From contig NC_134100.1 of the NCBI RefSeq assembly GCF_000715075.1, positions 33,028,042-33,092,041 of the forward strand: a DNA stretch of 64,000 nt, given 5' to 3'. The notes beneath the pieces were generated by a model. It ran no database searches. It worked only from the letters and a program-made list of their open reading frames with translations, and had not been told where the DNA came from. Of this stretch, positions 35,458 through 46,807 are shown in pieces. The DNA comes from Nicotiana tabacum (Eukaryota; Streptophyta; Magnoliopsida; Solanales; Solanaceae). Both the position numbers and the translations under genes were made by a program. Position 1 is the stretch's first letter. Each line of letters starts with the position of its first letter.

Positions 35458-36213
35458 ATGAAAGCTGAGAAAAAGAAGAAGGGAGAAACTTTGAGAAGGG
35501 AGGAACATGATGAGAGCAAGCATATGCCTGCTCTACCTTTCCCTCAAAAGAAATATAGAGAAAAGTTGGACAAGCAGTTTGAGAGATTTCTAGATGTGCT
35601 GAAACAGGTTCATGTAAATTTACCATTCACAGAAGTGCTATCACAAATGCCCTCTTATGCTAAATTCTTGAAAGAGATCCTTACGAAGAAGAGGAAAATA
35701 GAGGAGACCACAGTGGTCAAGCTCACAGAGCATTGCAGTGCGATATTGCAAAACAAACTCCCACAAAAGTGCAGAGATCCAGGGAGTTTTACTATACCTT
35801 GCTCATTAGGAACTATAAAGTTTGACAAGTCTTTATGTGATTCTGGTGCCTCAATTAACTTAATGCCTCTATCTATTTACAGGAAACTTGAGAAAGAGAT
35901 TGGAGAGATAAGGTCGGTGCCAATAGCTTTGCAGCTGGCAGACTAAACGACTATAACACCCTAGGGGATAATGGAAGATGTGTTAGTTCGGGTAGATAAG
36001 TTTGTATTTCCTGTAGACTTTATAGTGGTGAATATGAAAGAGAACAAGGAGGTCCCCCTCATCCTAGGAAGATCATTCTTAGCAACGGGTGGAGCAATAT
36101 TGGATATACACGAGAGAAAACTCATGCTTAGAGTGGGTGAGGAGACTGTGACATTTAAGATGGATGTAGAAAAGGGGGTGCAAAAAGAAAAACCAGTTGC
36201 CAGTATTAAGTGA
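35458..36213 (+). pseudogene. Athila gag tail and aspartic protease
   Basis: The 162-codon frame (35458-35946) begins in the Lys/Glu-rich gag tail, passes QLPFPQKKYREKLDKQF-like context and reaches the protease catalytic motif CDSGASINLMP at ~35838-35868. Two in-frame stops (35944 and 35965) separate it from the second half (MEDVLVRVDKFVFPVDF, ILGRSFLATGGAILDI, 35971-36213). In the family it cleaves the polyprotein. Here the active Asp is kept but the chain is split. Confidence 0.85.
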
Positions 36214-37975
36214 AAAGAGAAGGGCTAAAAAAAGAAGCATGCGATGAGCGAGAAAGATAAGTGTGGATGTACCCCAAGAAGGCTGAGTAGAAGATGTTTG
36301 CATGGATGTGCGCATTAGTTCGAAGGCGAGGAATGGAGCCCGACTTCGACTCAGAACCCTACTAGATGTTCGGGGCAGTTTCCTTCACCTTATGCTTTTT
36401 AATTGTGTGTCATGGGGACATGCTTTTTATGTTGTATGTATGTTTATATAGTAGTTTTCTTTTTGTTAGTTGTAGTTAGTAGAGATAGAAAATAAATTGA
36501 AAAAACATAAAAACAAAATTAAAAAAAATTATTTTTCCCGATGATGGATATCACCGACAGGATTCTTGAGAGATTAAAGTCGAAAGAAAAAGACAAAAAG
36601 ATTTTTATTTTGTTAGGTAGTGTAATAATTCCTCCTTGGTTTTTCTTTGTGTCGCGGTTCTTTTTCAAGGGTTTTATTTTAACCGGGTGTAGTTAGTTTT
36701 TTATTTTGTAGGATTAGGGAACCTTGTGCTATGATTTGAATTGAAGGAAATATCTCTTAACTTTATTATACCTCGAGAATAGTAAGTACTTTAGTTGTGA
36801 TGCTTAGGCTCAATTTTTGACTCTTGTATATGTACCTTAAATTGTATGATCTTAACTTTGCTTAACTACTTTGACTAGAGTGTATTGATAATTCAATCTT
36901 GAGTGAGTTATGTGCCATGTGTGTGTGAGGTTTTGTATTATTATGTGCACTACATTTGATGTCTAGAACTTGCCACGCGTGTTTGCAAAGCGGAATGGTA
37001 GTTTTATTCAGTCTTGGAAGGGATATAGGCGTTTCTTTATTGAGCTAGTTCTATGCTTTTACCAACCTAATTGTTATGCATCGTAGTTAACCCCTTTGAG
37101 CTTGTAATCTTGTTTCTTTGGCAACCACATTACGAGCCTTACCCATTTGTTTGAATTGACCATCTATTTGAACCATATACCTCTCGTAAGCACTTGAATT
37201 TGTTATGAACTTTGTAAAGGTTGAAGTGTGGGGTGGTTGGTTTGGCTTTTGAGTGGAACTATTGAAATAAGGAGAAAGGTGCATTGTTTTAAAAAATTAA
37301 GAGCCACTTGAATTGAAAAGGTAAGGAAAAATAATAAGTGTATGATTGTGAAAAATATTAACTTGATGTAATTATGCTTAAAGAAGTAGGGAGCTAATGT
37401 ATATTGGTGTGAAGGTGGAGTTATGGTTTGACACAAGTGTGGGGCTTTGAACAATGAAATGTATGTATTAAAGTGCCTAGGGAGGTGTAGTCACTCTTAT
37501 ATCTAAATGTATCCTACCCATCCCACAGCCTACATTACAATCAAATGAAGTCCTACTTGATCCTTGACTGAATGAGTTCAATTAGTAGAGTAGTACACTA
37601 CGGGCAAGCCTATGGTACGTCTTTTGTGGCATATTAATGATACTTGTGAGAGTGAGTGAATTCTTTCAATCTTGAGTTCCTGATTGTTTTAAAATTTTAT
37701 GGTGTGTGGAACTACTCTCTATTGTTGTGTGAGGGCACTTGATTCATGAAGGAAAGGTAATGTCGTTGACCTATGTGTTAGAGTAAGTGAGCAGGTTACA
37801 AAAAATGCGTGGTGCTTTTGAGTCAAATCTTGAGTCTAGGATGTTACGGTATTGTGCTTAATCTGTTTTAAATATTCTTGGTGTGATGAGTTATGAGAGT
37901 TGTTGAAAAAGTTCGTGTCTATGTGAAGTGTAGTTTGATTGCTCGAGGACGGGCAATGGTTTAAGTGTGGGGTGT
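36214..37975 (+). other. Athila interior between protease and right LTR, no RT or integrase
   Basis: AT-rich sequence of ~1.76 kb. Small open frames carry no retroelement domain. It resembles an Athila 3' UTR. Its last bases (aagtgtgggg, 37963-37972) serve as a polypurine-tract candidate. Confidence 0.6.
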
Positions 37976-39324
37976 TGATGGGAGGCTATAATCTCATGTT
38001 TTAGTCACTTATTGCACTCTAATTCACTGTAATTCACTTGTTTAGAGCTTTAAACGCTAGTGTTTTGTACGTATTGCGTGTTTTATGCCTTGTAGGAGTG
38101 ATTCCGAGCTATATAGATGTTATGGAATGAATTCGAGCTATTTGGAGTTTTGAAGTCTGAGTAAAAGCCCAAGGGATTAAGTCGGGATCGTGTTCGGGGG
38201 TCGAGGACCAAGTCTGGATGTCAAAAACGCAAGCAAAATCCGTACTTTGAGAAATTTGCTCTAATGCGACGCAATAGTGTATTTTTGGTTGCCTGATAGA
38301 AGTTGAGCTCTCTAGATTTCTCCACTAATGCCCCGCATGGCGCGTCGCCCCATGCGGTGCACCTGTGCAAATTTACAGAGCCAATGTCCTATTTTGACTA
38401 GGAGAAGGTGGTTTCGTCTGGGCCCGACCTTTCTTGGTATAAATACATGGAAAAACATTATTTTCTTGACTTTTGACACATATTCAACCTAAGGAGGCTA
38501 AGGAGGAGTTGGAAGAACACGCGCATAAGGATTTCATCATTCTTTCCTCACTCAAGACAAGAGTTTGGATTGAATCTATGTTTTCCTCTACTTTAATTTT
38601 ATTTTTGATGAATTGCTCCATATCTATGGAGTAGTTCTCTTTATGGTTTGATGGATTTGGTGTATTGATGATTTTTGTGGATTATAACTCTATTTTTATG
38701 CATTGAATCGTTTTGGATGATTTAATTATTGCATCTATATTCACTTGTTATTGTAATCGAGAGAGGCATAACTTGTGATATCTTTACATTACATTGTTGG
38801 TTGAGTTCATTAATTCTTCTTAGTAATCGAAAGAGGCTAGTTGAATCATTGATTAAACCTAGTTAGGAGATTAATCAAGGGAGGTTCTCCTAAAGACCAA
38901 TCCACTACGCATTCTTGCATATCTTCACGTGCTTAAATTGGTTCATCTTGTGAGGTTAAGACTCAATCGAGAGAGGAGTTTTTGCTGAACGTTTGAACTA
39001 ATAATTGAGTGAATTCGAGAGGCTCACTTAAACATTAGAAATTAATTATCTAGAGTTAGATCCCAAACAATTATCTTGTACCTATCCTATCAACCCCTAT
39101 TTTCTCCCATTGATAACTTCCTTGCTTACCTTTGTTGCAATTGTCATTAGTCAATAGCTTAAGATTCTTAGTTAATTTTAGTTAGAAATCTCTTTGTTGA
39201 TCATCTTGGATAGCAATCAAGCTAGAAACTGCGAGAATAATGTTTAACTCCAATCCATGTGGATACGATATTATACTATATTTGACTAGCGAGCATAATT
39301 TAAGTTTGTGTTTCGAGCTCGTCA
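37976..39324 (+). repeat. Right LTR of the Athila-like element
   Basis: It starts TGATGGGAGG (the true start could be TGTTGATGGG at 37973) and ends gctcgtca. It is closely similar to 32279-33653. Confidence 0.85.
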
Positions 39325-39329
39325 ATGGG
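39325..39329. repeat. Target-site duplication ATGGG of the Athila insert (right copy)
   Basis: One base differs from ACGGG at 32274-32278. Confidence 0.7.
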
Positions 39330-40549
39330 TAATAAAGAAGCAACATAATCAGAACACATATGAGATATAAATGAACTCAAATAAGGAAAAAACATATGAA
39401 AACCCAAATAATCAAATCGTTCCCAATGCAAGGACTTGCAACAAGAATTATCCCGAGGAACCATGCCTTGTAATCACAAATCATGGGCCACAATTTCAAA
39501 TCTTACATGTATTGAACCTCGTGCCCACAATAACAATCACCTTCACACGGCAAGCCCACATGCTACCATGTACATTGCAACCGTGTCAAATATCAATTAA
39601 AATGATCGAGAGATATATTTAAACACCATAAAGCATAATAACAATCTTGAATAAGGTAAGGCGTCAAATAAGATAATGAGTTTACTTTAGAAACCAAATA
39701 AAGTAAATAAAGTACAATTTATACAAATTAGTATCAGATGGGTTTAGTTTAGAAATCAATAAAATAGATTAAAAATATCATGTTTAAACAAAGCAAATCA
39801 TCAGTTAAATGAACAAATTAAATATAGAATTTGTTAAAAGAAAAAACGTGATAATAATTTTAAGTAAAGTAAACATCAAATAGGGCGATCAGTATAATTT
39901 GGGAACCCAACTAGAGTAAGAGTGCGATAACCATTTAAAAATAGCAAAGCACTGAGTGAGATAACGAGTTCTATCTTAAGAGACGCATAGAATAAAGCAT
40001 GTTAATAATTCTTTTATTTAAACTGTTATGTTACCAACAACTCAACAGAATATGACATAGTGACTCCAAGCAATTAAATTCAAATTGACAATCAATTTAC
40101 CAAGTAATAACAGAGCCACTCAAATAGAATAACGGCCCTATTCCAAGTCCCAAAATCAAATTCCGAACACGATAGCCACAAATTCAAACCACGATGAACT
40201 TAGAAAAATTTTAAATCTTCAAATTTTCAACTTTCGCCAATTATGGCCAAAACCTTCTAGAATCTTCCAAATGCAAATCCGGGCATACGCCCAAGTCCAA
40301 AATCACCATCCAGACCTAACAAAACCGTCAAAACTCTGATCCGAGATCAAATACGCAAAAGTCAAACTTGGTCAACTCGTCCAACTTAAAGCTTCTAAAA
40401 TGAGAATCATTCTTGTGAATAAGCTCTGAAACACTCAAAAACTAAAACAAACAATACATGAAAGTCGTAATACACCATATAAAGCTACTCGAGACTTTAA
40501 ACTACCGAATTGTAATCAAATGCTCAAAACAACCAATCGGGTCATTACA

Positions 40550-40554
40550 AGCAT
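40550..40554. repeat. Target-site duplication AGCAT (right copy)
   Basis: Identical to 31655-31659. The host RT frame ends here at the LRGKKLYA motif. Confidence 0.88.
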
Positions 40555-41335
40555 ATAGCTTCTTCCCCCTCAAAGTCTGGAGCATGATCCTCAAGTGCTG
40601 CTTATGATCCTCCCGCCTATGGGAATACACCAATATATCATCAATGAGCACAATTATGAAAGAATCAAGATAGGGCTAGAACACGATGTTCAACAAGTGC
40701 ATAAAGGCTACTGTGGCATTGGTCAGCCCAAAAGACATCACCAGAAACTCATAATGCCCATAGCGCATCCTTAAAGTTGTCTTTGGAATGTTTGAAGCCC
40801 AGATCTTCAACTAATGATATCCCTATCTCAGTTTAATCTTCAAGAACACCTTAGTACCCTAAATCTAGTCAAACAAATCATCAATACGCGGTAGTGGGTA
40901 CTTGTTCTTGACTATAACTTTATTCAGCTGCCTGTAGTCAATACACGTCCTCATAGTGCCGTATTTCTTCTTCACAAATAGAAGTGGAGCACCCTAAGGT
41001 GAAACACTCGGTTTGATGAAACCCTTATCAGGAAACTCTTGAAGTTGTTCCTTTAATTCCTTCAACTCCACTGGTGCCATGTGATATGGTGGAATAGAGA
41101 TGGGCTGAGTGCTCGACACTAAGTCAATACCAAACTCAATGTCCCTATCGGGCTACATGCCCGATAGGTCTAATGGAAACAAAACCGGAAAGTCTCTCAC
41201 TACTGAAAATGACTCAACGGTAGGCGTATCAGCACTAACATCCCTCACAAAGGCTAAGTATGCCAAGCACCCCTTCTCATCCATATGATGTGCCTTCATA
41301 AAACATAACACCCTATTGGGAGCATAACCCAATGA
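40555..41335 (-). pseudogene. Tekay RT N-terminal part (minus-strand element)
   Basis: Minus-strand motifs from right to left are [71 protein letters not shown] and the catalytic box LIDDILVYS (~40645-40620). Several stops interrupt it (~40997, 40870, 40715). It joins 31654 once the solo LTR is removed. Confidence 0.85.
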
Positions 41336-41341
41336 ACCTCT

Positions 41342-41690
41342 CTACTCCAATCTCGGAAATTCCGGCATCGCCAACGTCACGGTCTTAGCATAATAATTTA
41401 GAGCACCGTGATATGGTGACAACCAGTCCATGCCCAAAATAACATCAAATTCCTCCATACTGAGTAATAAAAGGTCTACCTTGGTCTCATAAACCCCGAT
41501 AGAGACCACACACGAGCGATAAACACGATCTACCACAATAGAATCTCCCTCAGGCGTAGACACATAAAAAGAAAAACTTAAAAAATCATGAGACACATCC
41601 AGATATTAAGAAAAATAGAATGGAATATACGAATAAGTGGATCCCGAATCAAATACAATTGATGCATCTCTATGCCAAACCGGAACAATA
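41342..41690 (-). pseudogene. Tekay protease (minus-strand element)
   Basis: The 84-codon frame (41596-41342) gives FYVSTPEGDSIVVDRVYRSC, VDLLLLSMEEFDVILGMDWLSPYHGAL and TLAMPEFPRLE. The entry with the catalytic Asp lies upstream (~41650, FDSGSTYSY-like after a frameshift). Unlike the plus-strand copy it keeps the central part of the domain. Confidence 0.8.
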
Positions 41691-42165
41691 CTTGTTATGA
41701 CCGCATCAGACGATTGTGCCTCGGGTCTAGCTGGGAATGCATAGAAACCGGGATGAGCCCCACCACTCTGACCTCTACCTCTCGGATGGCCTCTCTCTGG
41801 CTGGCCTCCACCTATAATGAATTGGCCACCACCCCAGGCTTCCTGACCCTTGCCTCTAGCAGACTAAGCGGGTGGTGGAGCAATCGGTGTCAGAATCATG
41901 AAACGAGAACTATGTTGAGGCACGCTGCTTTGAAGTCAGGGATAGTACCTCTTGATATGACCCGTACCTCTACACTCAAAGCATTCTCTCAACTAATGTT
42001 GCTGCTAAATCTAGGGCTGAACCTAATGGTGTGAAAAATCATTGTGATAGCTCTGAATCGGTGGTGAACTGATGGGAGCTGAAGGTGCATTGTAGGCTAG
42101 TTGCTCATGACGAGACCCATAAGAACCACGACTGTCGAAGAACCGTATGATACCTGAATTGCTGA
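41691..42165 (-). pseudogene. Gag-protease linker region, decayed
   Basis: The minus strand shows a zinc-knuckle-like piece (CFECRGTGHIKR-type context near 41960-41985) and Pro/Gln-rich remnants with many stops. I cannot draw a continuous frame. Confidence 0.5.
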
Positions 42166-43135
42166 CTAAACTAGCCTGATAGGATGGACTCTACCAAATG
42201 AACCCTTGCCTCCAGATGAGGCACTACTGAAACCACCGAAATGATAAGGCCTCTTCTCAAATGCCACCTCTCTACCTTGACCACGAATCTTCTCGATCCA
42301 TCTAGCAATCTCTACGACCCGATTGAAAGAAATATCATCCTCAATCGTTCTGGCCATCTGTAGCCTGATACCATAAGTAAGGCAATCTATAAATCTCCCC
42401 ACCCTCTCCCTCTTAGTAGGGATCAAGTCAACTCCATGGTGAGATAAATCCATGAATCTAGTCTCATACTACGTAATAGTTATACTACCCTGTTGGTGAC
42501 GCTTAAACTGGCTATGGTAGTCCTCTCTCAGAGTAAAGGGGATGAACTTCTCCAAAAATAGTTGTGTTAACACCCAAGTGAGTGGAGGTGAACCTGCTGG
42601 TCTACCTCAAACATACTCCTGCCACCACCTCTTGGTGGAGCCATGCATCAGAAATATTGCAAAGTCAATTTCATCGGACTCCACTATACCCATGTTGTGC
42701 AGTACCTCATGGCAACGGTCTATGAAAGCATGTGGGTCCTCAAAAGGTGTACCACTAAATCGAATAGGAAATAGCTTGGTGAACTTGTCCAATCTCTTCA
42801 ACCCCTCGGACGACATAGCGGGTCCCTCCCTGGGTTGTGTAGCAATGACAGGCTGAACTACTCTAACTGCTGAAAGTAACAGAGTCTGATATCCGTGAGC
42901 CATATTCTCTAGAGTGTGAGTAACAGGAGTCTGGTCTCCTCCCTCAGCCTGAGATATAGCTGGTGCCATAGGAAATACTCTGTCCTGGGCCATACTCTCC
43001 ATAAGGCCAACCAGGCGGACTAGAGCATCCTGATGTACAGAAGTGGAAATAATACCTGTTGGGTCCTTAGATGGTCTAACTAGAATAGTCGGAACAGGGA
43101 TCTCCTCCTCCTTCTCGATCTCAAGCTCTGCAATG
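42166..43135 (-). pseudogene. Second gag copy (gag B) of the composite element
   Basis: Frame 43002-42607 begins MESMAQDRV and contains FTKLFPIRFSGTPFEDPHAFIDRCHEVL and KRWWQEYV. After a stop, remnants LFLEKFIPF and YETRFMDLSHHGVDL continue in 42453-42166 with FIDCLTYGIRLQMAR and FNRVVEIARWIEKIRGQGRE. The core is of Tekay type but clearly differs from gag A. Its N-terminal segment joins the end of gag A at about 43130. Confidence 0.8.
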
Positions 43136-44354
43136 GGTGTTGTTGCACGTGCTCTAGGTTGGATCTGACCCGAAGGAGCACTGTATGAACCATGACTAGC
43201 TTATGTGCCACGATGAACCGGACGAGCCATCTGAGTTGACCTGTAAGGAAGACCTCCGTTGTGATGTGACTGACCTCCAGATGAGGTACAATTGAAACCA
43301 CAAAAATTGCAGTTCATCTTGCCGTCCCGCTCCTCGCCCTCAAGCCTGCGAACAAACTCTGAACACCTAGCAATCTCGACCACCTGGTCAAACCTAGCAT
43401 CCATCTTGGCCTCTCAAGCCAAACTGTAACGTAGGCCATAGTTGAGGCCATAAATAAACCTCTTGATCCTCTCTCTCTCTCTCTCTCTGTGTGTGTGGGA
43501 ACCAACCATATAGCATGATGGGCCAAATCTGTAAATCTCATCTCATACTGGATCACAGTCATATCTCCCTGACGTAGCTGCTCAAAATCTCTACGCATCT
43601 CCTCTTTGCGGGTGTGTGGAACAAACTTCTCTAAACAAAGAATGGAGAACTCATGCCATGAAAGTGGCACTGTGCCAATTGTCCTGTTCAACTCATAGGC
43701 CTGCCACCATCGGTAGGCTACCCCAGTTAACTAGAAAGTGGTAAATGCAACTCCACTAGTCTCCAAAATACCTGCTATTCGAAGAATCTGCTGAAACTGA
43801 TCTAGGAAATCCTAAGCATTCTTTGACTCTTCCCCGCTAAACTTTGGAGGGTTAAGCCTCCCAAACCTCGGCCCGAGCATTCTCTGACTCTTCCCCACTA
43901 AACTCTGGAGCCATCCTATGCATAGGTGGGCCAACCTCAGCCCGAGCAGTAACAACCAGCTGGGCTGGTAGTACCCTGGTGTATGGAGTCCCTGAGCGAC
44001 CTGCTCTAGAGTACGGGCGGCAGGAGTCTGAGCACCTTCCCCGACCTGAGAAGTGGTTGGTGCGGCCGGAACTGAAACCGCTTGAGCAAGGCTAGTGCAT
44101 AAAGTCAAAATCTAGGTCAAAGCCTCCTGAATGCCTGGAATCACAATGGGAATAGTTGGTGCCTAAGTGGGTCCCACCGGCTCAATAACATTTAGTACCT
44201 GCTACTCCGCTGGAGCAACTGGTGGCTCCACATGTGCTGCTCTATTTATGGTATGAGCTGCACCTTGGACTCTACCATGGCCCCGGCCTATCGCGGACCT
44301 AGTCGGTGGTACTGGTGACCGTCCATCTAGTCCGATCGCACATATTCTCACCAT
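43136..44354 (-). pseudogene. First gag copy (gag A) of the composite element
   Basis: The start codon at 44352-44354 opens a Pro/Arg-rich N-terminus like that of the plus-strand Tekay gag at 8234. Further motifs are SLAQAVSVPAAPTTS (~44070), PPKFSGEE (~43845), LSWHEFSILCLEKFVPHTRKEEMRRDFEQL and MRFTDLAHHAIW (~43660-43500). A CT dinucleotide run at ~43463-43490 codes a spurious Arg-Glu stretch and shifts the frame. Stops at ~44210, 44120 and 43200 add to the decay. Confidence 0.8.
43463..43497. repeat. (TC)n/(TG)n microsatellite inside gag A
   Basis: About 12 tc repeats are followed by tgtgtgtg. Expansion within the gag frame caused a frameshift. Confidence 0.85.
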
Positions 44355-44538
44355 CTATGAGAGAATAGAAGAATAGAAGTTCAGCTTCCAAAATCAATAA
44401 ATCAGCACGACAAGAGTACAAGAAAGTGAAGTCTCCTAATGGAGTGGTAGCCTCTCGAAGATAAGTACAGACGTCTCCGTACTAATCCAAAAGACTCTAC
44501 TAAACTTGCTCGTGACTCGTGAGACCTAAGCAACCTAG

Positions 44539-44552
44539 GGCTTTGATACCAA
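44539..44552 (-). other. Primer-binding site of the minus-strand Tekay element
   Basis: Read on minus, TTGGTATCAAAGCC follows the LTR end by two or three bases. It is the iMet type with one change. Confidence 0.8.
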
Positions 44553-44553
44553 C

Positions 44554-46807
44554 TAGTCACGACCCAAAATCCATAAGTCGTGATGGCACCTAACCCAACC
44601 CGCTAGGTAAGCCAACAATCACATGATTAGAAATGAAAATGAGATAACATATTCTAATAACTCAACAGCGAAAGAATGTCATAAAATAATAGAGAATATA
44701 GTCGAAATGCTACTACAACCCAAGCCCAAAATCTGGTGTCAACACGTACGCGAACACTACCGAATAACAAAGTACAGAATAAATACTCTGATACAACTGT
44801 CTGAACATAAGAAACAGTAAAGATAAAGATATCGGGAAGAGAGCTTCAAGGACTACGGATGGAATGGCAGCTACCTCGTAGACTCCCAAGCAAGCTGGCA
44901 CAACTCAAGTCGGAAAATTACCTCGACCGGATATACCTGGATCTGCACACAAAGTGTAGAGTATAGTATGAGTACAACCGACCCAATGTACTCAATAAGT
45001 AATAACACTAACCTTGTTTTGAAAGCAGTGACGAGCTCAGAACAACAGTCAAATGTCAGTACCAATAATCGATAATAGTTTAGTAAATACAAGATAAACT
45101 ATGGAAACAGTAAATCAATGATATCAAGTACAACTCATTCTCATTTCAAGAATTTAGGCATACTTTCAAGTATAACAATTTAAACCCAGCACGGATAAAG
45201 TAGGCCAATTAATAGTTAGCATGAGGAAAGTACATCTCTATGCCTACATGTCAAGAATACACGTAAATCAACAGTATCGTAGTGGATCCATCAATAGTAT
45301 TTACACTTAGCACTGTAGGGTGCCTGGCATAACTGCCCATCATCAAGCATATACATGAAACACTATGCATGCGCCCATTGCTAGCATGTCAAACTACGAA
45401 AGGGCAAATCCTGCCCAAGTGCTAATTGTAATCACTTAGCTTAATAATGAGGCCTGGTGCACGCATCGCCTCAAAACAATAACACTCAGCCCAATATGGG
45501 TCTGGCATACGCGTCACCTCAAAATAAGTACCAAACCGGCTCTACGGCTCAAATCGGTCATTTACCGTTCAAATCTCAGATGAGCACATCTCAAATATTT
45601 AATTAAATAGTTTTACCCTTTAATCGATATCACCAACATGTGAGTAATTATATAAGAAGTACTGAGATAGCAGTATGATACATGGATATAGTATCATGAC
45701 TGAGAACATGTGTGCAAATAAGGTATATAACGTAGAAATAGCAAGAATAGCCCTATCAAGTCTCAAACCGTTAGCACGTAGACTAGACACGATGTCTAAC
45801 ATGATTCACAGCTCAAATAATCAAACAAGTATAAGGGATGCGGGGGTAACATGGTATGATAGCATAATGAACCCGGTATTAGCCTAAAGGCCTCCCCCAA
45901 ACTATGAACAAATCGGTGCACGCACACAAGCCCGTCACCAAGCGCATACGTCACCCCAATATCTTTCACTAGTCCCTAGGGTTAAATACCCTCAAATTCA
46001 AGTTTAGAAGTGTTATTTTTCTCAAACTGCACAAATCACAACTCCAACAAGCCCTTCCTAAATATATCGACCTCCAAACAACTTGAATCTAGTCACAAAT
46101 AACTCAATATCAACAAATAATGCCATAGGAAACAACTTCAAACAATAAAGTTTCAATCTTTATCAAAATCAAAAAGTCAACCCATGCCCACGCCTCGGAA
46201 CCCGACAAAATTCACAAAATCCGAATACCCATTCAATTACATGTCCAACCATACTAAAATTATCCAATTTTGACCTCAAATCGACCTTCAAAATTCCATT
46301 TTTCATTTTTGAAAGGTTTCCAAAAAATTCCCATTTCTTCACTTTAATCCACTAATTTAAATGCTAAAACAAAGATGGAATCATGATATATTAACAAATC
46401 CGAGTCAAACACACTTACCCCGATCCAAGACGTGAAAATCCCCTCCAAGATCACCCAAAACCGAGCTCTACAACTCAAAATATGAAAATGGTACTCTAAC
46501 CCTTGATTTGGAATTAAATATCTTCTACCCAATGGTTCCTCTTCGCAATCGCGGAAAGTCCCTCACGGTTGCGAAGAACAAAAGATGATGTCCTAAAAAT
46601 ATACTTCGTGAACGCGAAGATTCAATCGTGAACGTGATGTTTACCAGATCCAACTCTTTGCAAACACGTAGGCTTGAAGCCTTACACCCCAACTGACCAC
46701 TCCTTTTACGCGAACGTACCACTCGCATTCGCGGTGACCTGAGAACACAAAGCTTCGCGAATGCATGCCCATGATCGCGAACTGTAGACTAACTTCCACT
46801 AGTCACC
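44554..46807 (-). repeat. 5' LTR of the minus-strand Tekay element, truncated
   Basis: Read on minus it ends gggtcgtgac before the PBS. It contains the cgcgaa/ttcgcg block (46530-46790) expected near the middle of such LTRs and stops abruptly at 46807, where a plus-strand LTR begins. Short frames inside it have no domain. Confidence 0.75.

Larger units (their letters stand above)
32279..39324 (+). mobile_element. Athila-like LTR element with gag-protease only (~7.0 kb)
   Basis: Two LTRs of ~1.35-1.38 kb enclose 4.3 kb that codes for decayed gag and protease but no RT, RNase H, integrase or env-like frame. The PBS region (ttactggggattggc) resembles the degenerate Athila PBS context. The sequence before the right LTR (gaggacgggcaatggtttaagtgtgggg) is the usual Athila 3' end. 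Confidence 0.85.
31660..40549 (-). repeat. Tekay-type solo LTR (1839 bp) split by the Athila element
   Basis: The minus-strand start TGTAATGACCCGATTGG lies at 40549 and the end gggtcgtgaca at 31660, with perfect AGCAT duplications outside. The two halves, 31660-32278 and 39330-40549, sum to about 1.84 kb. No internal gag-pol belongs to it, so it is a solo LTR left by LTR-LTR recombination. Apart from the Athila insert the halves hold no genes. Confidence 0.85.
16113..46807 (-). mobile_element. Old minus-strand Tekay/Del-type element split by nested insertions
   Basis: Minus-strand parts occur in correct element order from right to left: 5' LTR (44554-46807), PBS, gag, protease, RT (down to 40555), rest of RT/RNase H/integrase N-part (31654-30420), integrase C-part (29116-28232), chromodomain end (17627-17499) and 3' LTR (17490-16113). 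The breaks coincide with insertion ends, two of them flanked by exact 5-bp target duplications. That all parts belong to one element is an inference. The overlapping parts of its two LTRs look quite diverged, and the gag region is composite. Confidence 0.65.

Noticed and set aside
42542..42856. Plus frame opposite gag B, and the similar 41672-42034 frame
   Set aside because: Shadows of minus-strand gag and its linker.
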